The notes: generated by a model not told the origin, from the sequence alone. Numbered from the stretch's first letter, positions 1 to 8,786 are shown. The stretch is DNA of 64,000 nucleotides from CAZMGV01 sp964565925 (GCA_964565925.1 CAZMGV010000004.1:208589-272588); one strand, 5' to 3'. Numbers and translations: made by a program.

Positions 1-1
1 C

Positions 2-334
2 CTGAAAGGGATAGAGTTCCCCTGGCCCATCGCCGAGATCGTCTACCAGCACCACGAACGGCTGGACGGCTCGGGTTACCCCCGGGGACTCAAGGACAGG
101 GATATCCTGCTCGAAGCCAGAATCATGACTGTCGCCGACGTCGTGGAGTCGATGGCCTCGCACCGGCCATACCGCGCGACCCTGGGAATCGAGGCCGCCC
201 TGGAGGAAATCGTACGGGGGCGCGGCACCGAATACGATCCGGTTGTCGTCGATGCCTGCCTCAGGCTGTTCAGGGAGAAGGGGTTCGCGTTCGGAGCCCC
301 GGAAAGCCGCCCGCCAATGGAGAATACCCGGTAA
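2..334 (+). CDS. HD-GYP domain phosphodiesterase, C-terminal part (5' end outside window)
   Basis: The frame is open from the first bases of the window, so this is the tail of a longer gene. The visible part begins just before the motif HHERLDGSGYPRG, the GYP half of the HD-GYP signature, and continues through LLEARIMTVADVVESMASHRPYR, whose later segment VADVVESMASHRPYR is typical of the family. HD-GYP proteins hydrolyse cyclic di-GMP. The upstream HD motif and any sensor or receiver domain lie off the window. The last 20 residues are not conserved-looking. It converges with the thioredoxin-like gene, with only 20 bases between the stops. The domain call is firm; the substrate is inferred from the family. 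Confidence 0.85.
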   Translation: MKGIEFPWPIAEIVYQHHERLDGSGYPRGLKDRDILLEARIMTVADVVESMASHRPYRATLGIEAALEEIVRGRGTEYDPVVVDACLRLFREKGFAFGAPESRPPMENTR

Positions 335-354
335 ACCGCCGCTGCGGCATTCCG

Positions 355-1302
355 TCAGTTGGGCGAGTTGCGCAGGTCGTGCGTGCGGTCGGAGAGCTGT
401 TCGCGGGAGCCGCCCTTGAGCGGATCGGCCTCGCCTTCGACGTGCCCGCCCTTGGCGGCCAGCTCCTGCACGAAACTGGCGACTTCGTCGGACGCCCAGT
501 CGGCCGGGCCGTAGATCTTTTTCACGATCTTGCCGTCCAGATCGATCACGTAGGTTTCGGGGAACCGGAACGTGCCGTATTTCTTGCCGATCCGTTCGTC
601 CTGGTCCCAGATCACCGGGAGCGTGATCCCCTTGCGCTGCGTGAAGTCCCGCACGACCGCCTCACGGGAATCCTCGTTGACGGCGATCAGCTCCACTCCG
701 CTCGCCTTGGTGCGGCGGTAGAGCTTTTCGAGATCCGGCATTTCGCGGATGCACGGGTCGCACCAGGACGCCCAGAAGTTGAGAATGATCACCCGGCGCC
801 CGCGCTCGGCCTCGAGCGAGAAATCCTCACCCGTAAGCAGCTTGCCCTGGAACACCGGCGCCGTGTCGCCCACGCCCGGAAACTTGACGTTGCCCTGTGC
901 GGGGAACCGCACGAACGCGATTGCAACGGCCAGCACCGCCAGCCCGAGTACGATCAGGAAGCCGCGGATGGACGGCGACTCTTCCGCACCGGGGGCGTCT
1001 GCAGCCGGTTTACCGGTCTCCGGCGGTGTCTGGGGTTCGGTCATTTGAGTCTGTCGTAACGCTTTCTTGAGTGCTTCCCGGTCCACCCGGTAGCGGGAGA
1101 CCTCTTGGCCGTTCACTTTGATGATCGGGATAAAGATTTCAAGCGACTGCCGAAGCTCCGGTGTTATCTCCGGAGCGCTGTCGATGTCCACCGTCTCCAC
1201 GCGAAAGCCCAGCGATCCGGAGAGCTTCTCCAGCTCCGCGTAAGCGTCGTCGCACAGGCAGCAACCCTTGCGGGTGAACAGTCGGACCGTAGGGGCAGGC
1301 AT
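355..1302 (-). CDS. Glutaredoxin-like domain fused to membrane-anchored TlpA/ResA-type thioredoxin
   Basis: About 315 residues. Residues 1-85 are a glutaredoxin/DUF836-like domain with a C-x-x-C motif (RKGCCLC, C14 and C17). A Pro-rich linker follows, then one membrane segment near residues 113-133 and a C-terminal TlpA-like thioredoxin domain with WCDPC (C181, C184), presumably periplasmic. Known members reduce disulfides in cytochrome maturation or similar processes; the target here is unknown. The frame stays open upstream to a GTG at 1431, but that stretch is a low-complexity Asn-Pro-Leu-Thr repeat without a ribosome-binding site, so the ATG at 1302 is preferred. A GGAGGGAG lies about 19 bases before it. 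The bases AAATGACC at the linker look like an old ATGA gene overlap, so the fusion may be recent. Confidence 0.75.
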   Translation of the reverse strand: MPAPTVRLFTRKGCCLCDDAYAELEKLSGSLGFRVETVDIDSAPEITPELRQSLEIFIPIIKVNGQEVSRYRVDREALKKALRQTQMTEPQTPPETGKPAADAPGAEESPSIRGFLIVLGLAVLAVAIAFVRFPAQGNVKFPGVGDTAPVFQGKLLTGEDFSLEAERGRRVIILNFWASWCDPCIREMPDLEKLYRRTKASGVELIAVNEDSREAVVRDFTQRKGITLPVIWDQDERIGKKYGTFRFPETYVIDLDGKIVKKIYGPADWASDEVASFVQELAAKGGHVEGEADPLKGGSREQLSDRTHDLRNSPN

Positions 1303-1424
1303 CGGTTTCCAGTTAGCGCATTTCTCCCTCCAATTCAGCGGCTTTGCCGATGGTTTTGTCAGGGGATTTGCCGGGGGATTTGTCAGTGGATTTACGGAAC
1401 CGGACTGTGGTAATTCCAAATCCG

Positions 1425-1440
1425 CTGACACGTGCGTCAG
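1425..1440. promoter_or_regulatory. Candidate operator, 16-bp dyad (site A)
   Basis: The sequence CTGACACGTGCGTCAG is a 5+5 bp inverted repeat with a 6-base centre (TGAC-N6-GTCA). It lies 32 bases before the start of the CrtI-like oxidoreductase gene. Dyads with the same arms and spacing occur before glpA (24984-24999) and before the oxidoreductase/SCP2 operon (60976-60991). The protein that would bind is not identifiable here. Confidence 0.4.
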
Positions 1441-1472
1441 TTCACAGCTTTCGGTCCAGAGGGGAAACGCTC

Positions 1473-3023
1473 ATGTCCGCACTATCCGTCAAGAAGGCCA
1501 GCAACACCGCCCGCGCCAAACGGGGCAAGTCCGCCTCCCGCGCCGCCAGGGCCGACAACCAGTTCGATGCCATCGTCATCGGCACCGGCATGGGCGGTTC
1601 CGCCTGCGGCGCGATACTCGCGAAGCACGGCTTCAAGGTGCTGATCCTCGAGAAAAACCCCCGGATCGGCGGCTCCTGTTCGTGGTACGAAAAGGACGGG
1701 TTCACCATCGACATGGGAACCCACATGTTCATCCGCGGAAACAAGGGCCCGTTCGGAACCTGCACGAAGCGGCTCGGAATGGGCACGCCCATCGAGTTCA
1801 AAAAACCGCGCAACATCGCCTGGGTGCGCGGGTTCAATATCGACGCGAAGATGCCGTCCGATTTCAGCCGGATGCCGTACTTCCTGGCGCAGGTGTTCGT
1901 GCAGTCGGGCCTGCCGGTCACGGCCGTGCCGGCCATCGCGCGCATGTTCCGCGACATATTCCGGATGACCCCGGAACAGATCGAATACTGGGACACCCGG
2001 ACCATCGACGAATTCATGTCCGTCTATACGAAGGACCCGTTCGTCCACTCGCTGATCGGGTTCCTGATGGGCCTCTACTTCATCCTGCCCACGTGGCAGG
2101 CGTCGGCAGGCGAATCGATCTGGAACCTCCAGCACTTCATCCGCGACAACAACCTGAGCTACCCCAAGGGCGGCTCGGCCGCGATCCCCCGGGCGTTCCT
2201 CAAGGGAGCCGAAACCCACGGGGCGCAGGTCATGACGATGGCGGGTGTCGAGAAGATTCTGGTCGAGAACGGCCAGGCGGTGGGCGTCATCGCGCGCGGA
2301 AACCGCGAGTTCCGCGCACCCATTGTCGTCTCGTCGTCGTCGCTGCAGGACACCCTGTTCCGGATGGTGGGCCGCGACTACCTGTCGGAGCCGTACGCGA
2401 AAAAGATCGGCTCGATCAAAGGCAGCTATATCGCCGTCCAGGCGAAGATCGGCCTGAAGAAAAAGGTGACCAGCGTCGGCTGCATCTGCGGCGGCTATCC
2501 CATGAAGATTTCGCGGGAGGAACTCTCCCACAAGACCATGGTCGAGACGTTCAAGCTGATCGAGAGCGGCCAGGTCGCCAAATTCACGCCGATCTACTGC
2601 CCTGTCCCCACCAACTTCGACCCCGAACTCGCGCCGCCGGGGATGCAGCTGCTGACCGCCTGCGCCGTCGCCCCTACTACCGACATCGAGCTGAAGGACC
2701 ACTCGAAGGTCTGGATCAACAACATGCTGGAGGCGCTCTACGAGATGATCCCCGGCACCAAAGAGAACATCGTCTTCCAGGACACGTTCTCCGTGCAGGC
2801 GATCGCGAGCTGGATCGGCAAGGAGAGCGGCGCCGCCGTCACGACGGGCCAGACCCCCGACCAGGTGGGCAAGAACCGCCCCCCGCACCGGACCCCCATC
2901 AAGGGGCTCTACATCTGCGGGGATTCCGCCGGAGGCCGCGGCGTCGGCACCGAACTCGCCTGCCAGAGCGGCATGGACTGCGCCGACCTCATCGCCGAGG
3001 AACGACGGAACTTTTTGGTCTAG
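1473..3023 (+). CDS. CrtI/phytoene-desaturase-like FAD-dependent oxidoreductase
   Basis: About 516 residues. After a basic N-terminal stretch comes the FAD-binding Rossmann signature IVIGTGMGGSACGAILAKHG and ILEKNPRIGGSC. The C-terminal FAD motif GLYICGDSAGGRGVGTELA is also present. This is the architecture of phytoene desaturases, carotenoid isomerases and retinol saturases, so a hydrophobic polyene or isoprenoid substrate is plausible but not shown. The ATG at 1473 follows AGAGGGG at good spacing; the longer open frame upstream overlaps the divergent gene's leader. Two further CrtI-like genes lie at 57.6-60.9 kb. A candidate operator precedes the start. No carotenoid-synthesis genes are adjacent. 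Confidence 0.8.
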   Translation: MSALSVKKASNTARAKRGKSASRAARADNQFDAIVIGTGMGGSACGAILAKHGFKVLILEKNPRIGGSCSWYEKDGFTIDMGTHMFIRGNKGPFGTCTKRLGMGTPIEFKKPRNIAWVRGFNIDAKMPSDFSRMPYFLAQVFVQSGLPVTAVPAIARMFRDIFRMTPEQIEYWDTRTIDEFMSVYTKDPFVHSLIGFLMGLYFILPTWQASAGESIWNLQHFIRDNNLSYPKGGSAAIPRAFLKGAETHGAQVMTMAGVEKILVENGQAVGVIARGNREFRAPIVVSSSSLQDTLFRMVGRDYLSEPYAKKIGSIKGSYIAVQAKIGLKKKVTSVGCICGGYPMKISREELSHKTMVETFKLIESGQVAKFTPIYCPVPTNFDPELAPPGMQLLTACAVAPTTDIELKDHSKVWINNMLEALYEMIPGTKENIVFQDTFSVQAIASWIGKESGAAVTTGQTPDQVGKNRPPHRTPIKGLYICGDSAGGRGVGTELACQSGMDCADLIAEERRNFLV

Positions 3024-3447
3024 TAAACCGAAACGATCGTCTCTCACTTGGAAACGCATTTCCGAAATTGGCCCCTTTAACCCCTCCTAAAGGCCAAAAG
3101 GAACTGTGACACTACCTGTCACACCCCTCTGATAAGGTGAATTTGCTGAAAAAGCGGGGAACTCCCTCCCGCTACGCTCGACTCCCTCACATGCGTGAGG
3201 GAGAACTGGAATCTTGTTCCTCCTCACGAATGTGAGGAGGTGGCCCGCAGGGCCGGTGGAGTCCGGAAAGGAGGCGTCGATGAAACGCAGCGCGGCCCCT
3301 CACCGGCCGGAACTTCCGTCCGGCAAACCGGACACCGGGATATTTAACATCCTAACTAGATGGAAAAATTCTTTTCCGGCGCGGAACCCTCCGGGATCAT
3401 TGCGGTTTTCCGGAACCGAAACTCGCCGCGCTATCCGTGAAAACGGG
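3024..3447. other. Non-coding stretch between convergent genes, rich in palindromes
   Basis: No gene was found. It holds the dyad TGTGAC-N7-GTCACA (3105-3123), two neighbouring perfect hairpins (3182-3203 and 3219-3240) and a segment GGTGGCCCGCAGGGCCGG that resembles the element at 39310-39405. An open frame starting near 3214 runs rightward but is a shadow of the two leftward genes beyond. No tRNA or clear T-rich terminator is visible. Confidence 0.6.
3182..3262. repeat. REP-like palindromic repeat, copy 1
   Basis: Two 9-bp hairpins with 4-base loops stand next to each other: CTCCCTCAC/GTGAGGGAG at 3182-3203 and CCTCCTCAC/GTGAGGAGG at 3219-3240. A segment reading GGTGGCCCGCAGGGCCGGTG follows. 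The order of a polypurine/polypyrimidine hairpin followed by GGTGGCC-GCAGG-CCGG is shared with the element near 39.4 kb. Intergenic elements of this shape are widespread in bacteria. They can act as bidirectional transcription ends, which suits this position between convergent genes. Confidence 0.55.
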
Positions 3448-4602
3448 CTAGTTCACCCGGTTCCGGCCGCCACGTTTGGCGCGGTAGAGCTCCTGATCGG
3501 CGAGTTCGAGCAGTTGCTCGCCGTCCAGCGTGCCGGGCTGCAGTTCGGCGACGCCGATGCTGGTCGTCACATGGATTTTCTCGCCGTCGATGGCAAACGG
3601 ATTGTGGTCGACCTTGAACCGGATGCGCTCGGCAAGGAGCTTGGCGCCGACGATCTCCGTCTCGGGCAGGACGATCACGAACTCGTCGCCGCCGTAGCGG
3701 GCCAGTACGTCGCCGCTGCGGATAAACGGCCGCACGACGCCCGCAAACTGCGTGAGCAGCTTGTCGCCCGCCTGGTGACCCAGCCGGTCGTTCACGTCCT
3801 TGAACTTGTCCACGTCGAGCATCAGCAGGCTGAGCGGGCGGCCGTGGCGCTTGGCGAGGTCGAACTGCTCGCGCAGGCGCTCGTCGAAATACCGCCGGTT
3901 TCCGACGGTCGTGAGCGCGTCGTAGTAGGCCGAGCGCCCGAGGATCTCGTTCTGCTGCATGACGAGCCGCTTGCTCTCGTACTCCTCGCGGCGGTGCCGG
4001 TCGAGGATGTGCATGCCGCCCAGCACGAAGAACACCAGCTCTGGAAGGTGGTTGATCCGCTGGTAGAGCTGCAGGTCGGTGAACGAGAGATCCAGTTCCC
4101 AGGTGAGGTAGCCGATATACAGCGCCACGTACCACAGCACGGAGGCGATATTCTCCCTCACGCCGCCGGGGATGACGATCATCCAGCTCACCAGCACCAC
4201 CGCGAAATAGGTGTAGGCGACGGACTGGATTCCCCCCGTCAGCAGGATCCAGCGGCACTGCGCAAGTGTGAAACCGCTGAAGAACAGCCAGATCCACAGC
4301 CGGATCCGGTTGGCGACCCAGGGGACACGCATCCCCACCGGAACGGCGAAAATCAGGAACGCCGCGGTGGCGAGCCGCCCGATACTCGTCTGGATGACCA
4401 CCGCCCGGGACAGCTCGGGATACAGGAGCGGGACGCGGACCATCATGAAGATGAAGGCGATGCCGCCGATCGGGGCGAGCGCCCGGATCCGCTCGAGGGT
4501 GAGCCGCAGCGAGTAGTCCTCGTAGGTGGGCTCTACCGTCAGGGGTACAGGCGCCGGCGCGGCCGGTTCCTTCCCCGTTATTTCGTGCGGTTCCTCGACC
4601 AT
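3448..4602 (-). CDS. Membrane-bound GGDEF diguanylate cyclase
   Basis: 384 residues. Residues about 40-200 form five or six hydrophobic membrane segments with no recognised sensor family. A short linker leads to a GGDEF domain of about 165 residues. The active-site motif is RYGGDEF (GGDEF at 304-308), followed by the conserved TTSIGVA. An RSGD sequence at 295-298, five residues before the signature, fits an inhibitory I-site, so product feedback by c-di-GMP is likely. Members make c-di-GMP from two GTP. Together with the HD-GYP fragment at the window start this gives synthesis and breakdown enzymes within 5 kb. The start is an ATG; a longer overlapping frame in another register is not real. 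Confidence 0.88.
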   Translation of the reverse strand: MVEEPHEITGKEPAAPAPVPLTVEPTYEDYSLRLTLERIRALAPIGGIAFIFMMVRVPLLYPELSRAVVIQTSIGRLATAAFLIFAVPVGMRVPWVANRIRLWIWLFFSGFTLAQCRWILLTGGIQSVAYTYFAVVLVSWMIVIPGGVRENIASVLWYVALYIGYLTWELDLSFTDLQLYQRINHLPELVFFVLGGMHILDRHRREEYESKRLVMQQNEILGRSAYYDALTTVGNRRYFDERLREQFDLAKRHGRPLSLLMLDVDKFKDVNDRLGHQAGDKLLTQFAGVVRPFIRSGDVLARYGGDEFVIVLPETEIVGAKLLAERIRFKVDHNPFAIDGEKIHVTTSIGVAELQPGTLDGEQLLELADQELYRAKRGGRNRVN

Positions 4603-4730
4603 CCAGCCAAAAACTCCGGGCTCCGCGAAAACGGGACCGGCAGCGCCCGTCTGGAGGGGGGCCAGCCGCCCGGTTCCGGGGCTGTGTCAATACTCAATAG
4701 ATTAAAGAGTCGCCCGGAAATACCTTTAAA

Positions 4731-6290
4731 TCAAGCGGAAAGGGCTATTCCCAGCTCTTCTGCAGTTGCCGGAGGCCTCGCCCCCCGGGACGGATGGATC
4801 TCCTCGAACCCGCGGATGTTGAAGTGGTCTTCGACGATCATCAGGTGCCTGCGCTCGAACTGGGACGGTGACTTGAGGCCGCACGCCCGGGCGATCTCCA
4901 GCATGTCCTTGATGACCGCTTTCTGGTACCGCGCCACCCGGGGCGCCTTGTTGTACGGGTCCAGGCCCGCCTGCAGCCAGGGGCTGTGCGTGGCGACGCC
5001 GGCCGGACACGTGTTGGCCGCGCACCGCAGTGCGTGGATGCAGCCGATCGACAGCATGAACCCGCGCGCGCTCTGGGCCATGTCCGCCCCGAAGGCGAGT
5101 GCCATGGCCAGTTCCGCGCCGGTGAAGATCTTCGCCGACGCGATCACGCGGATCCGGTCGCGGATGCCGTGGCTGCGCAGGGTGTCGTCCACGAGGATCA
5201 GCGCCTCGCGCAGCGGATACCCCACCCGGTCGGAGAAACTGAGCGGAGCGGCACCCGTGCCGCCCTCTTTCCCGTCCACGGTGATGAAGTCCGGATGGTG
5301 GCCGGTCTCCTTGATCGTGCGGGCGAGGTCCTCGACGAACTGCGGATCGCCGACGCAGAACTTGATCCCGACCGGCTTGCCGCTTTCCTCCTGCAGCATC
5401 CAGATGAACTTGAGCATGCCCTTCACGTCGCTCCACTCGTTGTGGGCCGGCGGGGAGATGCAGTCCCGGTCGCGCGGGATATTGCGGATCGCCGCGATCT
5501 CGGCGGTGATCTTCGATTTCGGCAGCACGCCGCCCTTGCCGGGCTTGGCCCCCTGGGAGAGCTTGATCTCGATCATCTTCACCTGCGGCCGGGCGGCGTT
5601 CTCCTTGAACCGCTCGACGTAGAAGTTGCCCTCCTCCGTCCGGCAGCCAAACTTGCCGGTGCCGATCTGCCAGCAGATGTCGGCCCCGCCCTGCAGATGG
5701 TATGGCGAAATCCCGCCCTCGCCCGTGTTGTGGTAGAAGCCGCCGTCCTTCGCGCCCAGGGACAGCGCAAGCACGGCGTTACGCCCCAGCGAACCGTAGC
5801 TCATCGCCGAGATGTTGAACCGCTGCGCCGCGTAGGGGTGGCGACGCTTCGGGCCGACAACCACCCGGTCCGCGTGCAGCGACTCCTGCCCCGGAAACGC
5901 GCTGTGGCGGAACAGGATCATGCCCGGCGCCTGCACGTCGAGCTTGGTTCCGAACGGGTTGCTCGAATCGACGCCCTTCGCCGACCGGTAGACCCAGTTC
6001 CTGACGTAACGGGAGACCGGCCGGTCGCCGGTGTCGTCGGAGAAGAAATACTGGCGCAGTTCCGGGCCGATCGATTCGAGGATGTACCGCATCGACCCGA
6101 TTACCGGGAAGTTGTGCCGGATGGCATGCTCCTTCTGGAAAAATATGTCGTGAATCGCCCAGAGAATCAGGACAATGGTGAAGAAGGCGAGCGGGACCGC
6201 CACCGCGCCAATGAACGTGATCATGATTCGCGTGAAATCCATGATCTTGTCCTGCGCTTCCGCTACGGGCACATACGGAACATACGGCAT
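4731..6290 (-). CDS. FMN-binding glutamate synthase family protein with N-terminal membrane anchor
   Basis: 519 residues. A hydrophobic segment near residues 22-45 is followed by a glutamate-synthase central/FMN domain. Visible family motifs are NISAMSYGSLG, GGFYHNTGEGG, FITVDGKEGGTGAAPLSFSD and the cysteine set C-x5-C-x4-C in GCIHALRCAANTCPAG, which binds a 3Fe-4S cluster in GltB. The amidotransferase and structural domains of full GltB are missing, as in the stand-alone family of about 500 residues. The physiological reaction of these short forms is unsettled. The ATG is preceded by GGGAGGGG at good spacing. The gene is divergent from the CheY-like gene and has no co-oriented close partner. 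Confidence 0.85.
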   Translation of the reverse strand: MPYVPYVPVAEAQDKIMDFTRIMITFIGAVAVPLAFFTIVLILWAIHDIFFQKEHAIRHNFPVIGSMRYILESIGPELRQYFFSDDTGDRPVSRYVRNWVYRSAKGVDSSNPFGTKLDVQAPGMILFRHSAFPGQESLHADRVVVGPKRRHPYAAQRFNISAMSYGSLGRNAVLALSLGAKDGGFYHNTGEGGISPYHLQGGADICWQIGTGKFGCRTEEGNFYVERFKENAARPQVKMIEIKLSQGAKPGKGGVLPKSKITAEIAAIRNIPRDRDCISPPAHNEWSDVKGMLKFIWMLQEESGKPVGIKFCVGDPQFVEDLARTIKETGHHPDFITVDGKEGGTGAAPLSFSDRVGYPLREALILVDDTLRSHGIRDRIRVIASAKIFTGAELAMALAFGADMAQSARGFMLSIGCIHALRCAANTCPAGVATHSPWLQAGLDPYNKAPRVARYQKAVIKDMLEIARACGLKSPSQFERRHLMIVEDHFNIRGFEEIHPSRGARPPATAEELGIALSA

Positions 6291-6482
6291 GAGACCCCTC
6301 CCTGAACCGGCCGGCTTCGATAAACGACGTGGCGGTAAAATAGCCCCCCGAAACGTCCGGGGCGAGTCCCTCCTCAGTTGTCCCTCGAATTACCGCCGTT
6401 TCACCTTCGACGGGAATAATGCCGCCAGGTTGTTGCGCCCGGGGCGATTCTGACGGATACTCCGGGCAGGTAACCGGCGCGT

Positions 6483-6860
6483 ATGAGTTCCGAAAAGACC
6501 AAGAATGTCCTGATTGTAGACGACCACACGTTCGTGAAAGCGTTCTACAAGATGGCCCTCAAACCCTATGACCTGAATCTCACCTTTGCTTACGACGGTC
6601 TCGAGGCGGTCGAGAAGGCGCGCCAGACGAAACCCGACCTGATCCTCATGGACATCAACCTGCCCCGCATGGACGGCGTATCGGCGGCCAAGATGATCCG
6701 GTCGGACCCTTACCTGAAAGAAGTCCCGATCGTGGCGGTCTCCGCCCGCAGTCCTGACGAGTATAACGCCAAGGAAGCGGGCTTCACCCAGTGCCTGAAA
6801 AAGCCGATCACCGTGGAGCAGCTCCGCGACGCGATCGGCAAATACCTGGACCTTGAATAG
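6483..6860 (+). CDS. Single-domain CheY-like response regulator
   Basis: 125 residues, a receiver domain alone. The acidic pair D13-D14, the phosphoacceptor D57 in LILMDINLPRMDG, S87 at the switch position and K107 in the KKP loop are all present, so it should be phosphorylatable. There is no output domain and no histidine kinase next to it, so it is probably an orphan receiver working by protein contact. It converges with the following leftward gene, 23 bases between stops. The partner kinase cannot be named from this window. Confidence 0.9.
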   Translation: MSSEKTKNVLIVDDHTFVKAFYKMALKPYDLNLTFAYDGLEAVEKARQTKPDLILMDINLPRMDGVSAAKMIRSDPYLKEVPIVAVSARSPDEYNAKEAGFTQCLKKPITVEQLRDAIGKYLDLE

Positions 6861-6883
6861 CCCGCGCCTGCGGACCGCCTTCG

Positions 6884-7396
6884 CTAGTCCTGCTTTTCCA
6901 GTGTGAAATAGAGAAGCTCCGGCGAACGGACCGGAAGCTTGTAGTTCATGCGGGCAAGATACAGCCCGTCGGAAACCTTGCGCACCTCGCCGACAATCCG
7001 GCGCGCCGGACGCGGGTTGCTCTCCACGTCATAGTCGAGCTGGAACACATCGCCCGAGCCATCCAGTGCCGGAGCGATCAGCGTGTCGTATTCGAACAGG
7101 TCCCAGCCCCCCTGGTCTTTCAGCCAGTAGTTGGCGCCCTTGCCCTTCTCGAACCGCTTGCCGCGCCAGGGCATGTAGGGGCCCTGCAGCATTTCGAGGA
7201 GCGGTGCCTTCACCACCGACGGGAGCAGGTTCATTCCGGCGGTCGTGAGCAGCCGGCCGCGATAAGCTCCGTCCAGTTCGTCGGGCTGCGGAGCCCGGAG
7301 CGACCTGAACAGCTGCTGGAGCTGCGGCTGGGTCATATAGCCCAGCGCTTCCGCTCCCGGAGCCTCGCGTCCCGAATCTTTCCGTACCGGTTCCAT
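6884..7396 (-). CDS. Protein of unknown function, possible lipocalin-like fold
   Basis: 170 residues, not recognised with confidence. There is no signal peptide or membrane segment. The sequence alternates hydrophobic and polar residues and contains LDGAYRGRLL, then WRGKRFEKGKGANYW and LDYDVESNPRPARRIVGEVR. The opening Gly-x-Tyr-x-Gly pattern and the likely beta-rich character recall GXWXG/DUF4334-type small ligand-binding proteins, which is only a suggestion. It starts at ATG 7396, 78 bases downstream of the DciA-like gene on the same strand, so the two may be cotranscribed. Confidence 0.6.
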   Translation of the reverse strand: MEPVRKDSGREAPGAEALGYMTQPQLQQLFRSLRAPQPDELDGAYRGRLLTTAGMNLLPSVVKAPLLEMLQGPYMPWRGKRFEKGKGANYWLKDQGGWDLFEYDTLIAPALDGSGDVFQLDYDVESNPRPARRIVGEVRKVSDGLYLARMNYKLPVRSPELLYFTLEKQD

Positions 7397-7474
7397 GATA
7401 TGCGCCCTCCAAAGACCTGCCTGTGTTTAACCGAAGCATTATCCGGCGTTAACGCTTCCGATGCAACTCCGGCC

Positions 7475-7963
7475 TTATTCGTCCGAAGCGCCGTCCGGCT
7501 TGTCGTCGTGATAATAGAGGAACGACCGGATCGCGTCGCGCAGAACTGTATCCTCGATCCGCGAAGCCCGTTTTTCGACCTCTGCCGGCAGGGAATCCGG
7601 CGGCGGTACCGGGAACTTGCGGTTCGAGTTCGATCTGCCCGCGGATTTCTCCGGCCAGCGATGGGTTTTCACTTTGGTGTATTTGAAATCGCCGGCGCCG
7701 GCTTCCCGGATCTTCTCCAGAATCGTCTGGTCGAGATTGCGGGTCTCCTGTGCCCAGGCGTCGGTCCGGGCCTCCAGGTGCAGCGTGTCGCCCTTGGAAA
7801 ACGCCGGCCGCACGTTGCGGGCGAAGGCCGGCCCCACGATCAGCACCCACCGGCGGACCAGCCGCAGGTCGACTGCGTGGGCCTCCAAACCCGAACGGGT
7901 CAGGAAGCCGGAGACCAGTTCTCCAGCCGCCTTCGGGGCCTTCTTTTTCCGCTGTTCCGCCAC
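7475..7963 (-). CDS. DUF721/DciA-like protein
   Basis: 162 residues. The first 90 match the DUF721 pattern: a hydrophobic helix, WVLIVGPAFARNVRPAFSKGDTL and the motif LEARTDAWAQETRNLDQTILEKI. DciA is the widespread ancestral loader of the replicative helicase DnaB, and other DUF721 proteins are uncharacterised. The C-terminal half is basic and proline-rich and ends in a short helix. The start is a GTG without a strong ribosome-binding site. No replication genes are adjacent, so the helicase-loading role rests on family membership alone. Confidence 0.75.
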   Translation of the reverse strand: MAEQRKKKAPKAAGELVSGFLTRSGLEAHAVDLRLVRRWVLIVGPAFARNVRPAFSKGDTLHLEARTDAWAQETRNLDQTILEKIREAGAGDFKYTKVKTHRWPEKSAGRSNSNRKFPVPPPDSLPAEVEKRASRIEDTVLRDAIRSFLYYHDDKPDGASDE

Positions 7964-8186
7964 AACGGGATCGTGCTCGGTGAACTTTCATTCATCAACT
8001 GCCCGGATCGTGACAGGCGCGACCAAAGACCGGCGCAGAAACGTTTGACTCCGGAGGCCTGCGCCTCGACAATAGGCATCTGAGGGACACAAGCGGAGAC
8101 GAGCCATCGCAAAAGCGCCCGGAAAGAAGCGGCCCGCCGCACCCAAGCGCCCGTCGGGCAGTTCGTCCAGTTCGGGTAATAAAACC

Positions 8187-8786
8187 GTGATCCGATTCCT
8201 TGTCATAGCCGCCCTCCTGTTCACCGCCTTCGTGATCGGGATCATCGTTGCGCGCGACGATCTGCGCGAAGACGCCATCAAGCAGGCCCGTTCGGCCATC
8301 GTCGAGCCTGGCAAAGACGGAAAGAAAACCGGCAAGAAGTCCGCCTCGCCAGGCTGGATGTCGTGGTTCACCGGCGATTCCAAGGACCACCGGAAAGAGT
8401 CCGTCAAGCTCGAAACCCCCGAACCGGCGAAGCAGCAGGCCCCCCGTGCCGAACCTCCCTCGCTGCCGCCCGTCCAGGCCCCGGCCGAATACACGAACCC
8501 GGAAGACCGTCTGCCCGTCTCTCCGGCCGAACGCGCCCAGGCGAAGCAGGCTGAAAAGGAAGGCCATCCGCTCGTGAACCCCGACCGGATGAAGCAACTG
8601 GAAGAGCGCAAGGCCGAACGCGACCGCCTGATCAACATGTCGCCTGAGGAACGACGGGCTTACCGCGAAGAAAAGCGCAAGGAGCAGACCGCCCGGCGCG
8701 CTGAACGCTCCGCCCGCATCCAGCAGGGATTACAGAAGCAGCCCGGTCAGGACAGCATCGAAGACGTCCTCCAGAACAATCCGTGA
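8187..8786 (+). CDS. Membrane-anchored basic coiled-coil protein of unknown function
   Basis: 199 residues from the GTG. One N-terminal membrane helix (residues 3-21, RFLVIAALLFTAFVIGIIV) is followed by a Pro/Lys-rich linker and a highly charged Arg/Glu/Lys helix (about residues 128-185) likely to form a coiled coil. The frame stays open upstream to 8076 and encodes a Lys/Arg/Ser-rich stretch that would make a good positive-inside tail, but it has no ATG, GTG or TTG. A GGAG at 8095-8098 stands before an ATC codon at 8106. The stop overlaps the start of the gamma-glutamyltransferase gene, so the two are translationally coupled. No family was recognised. Confidence 0.7.
   Translation: MIRFLVIAALLFTAFVIGIIVARDDLREDAIKQARSAIVEPGKDGKKTGKKSASPGWMSWFTGDSKDHRKESVKLETPEPAKQQAPRAEPPSLPPVQAPAEYTNPEDRLPVSPAERAQAKQAEKEGHPLVNPDRMKQLEERKAERDRLINMSPEERRAYREEKRKEQTARRAERSARIQQGLQKQPGQDSIEDVLQNNP

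Noticed and set aside
1482..3059. A 525-codon minus-strand frame opposite the CrtI-like gene
   Set aside because: It is an antisense shadow with no motif or ribosome-binding site; the plus strand carries FAD signatures.
3105..3123. Dyad TGTGAC-N7-GTCACA considered as another member of the TGAC/GTCA sites
   Set aside because: The spacing is seven, and it lies downstream of a gene between convergent units, so it is not placed like an operator.
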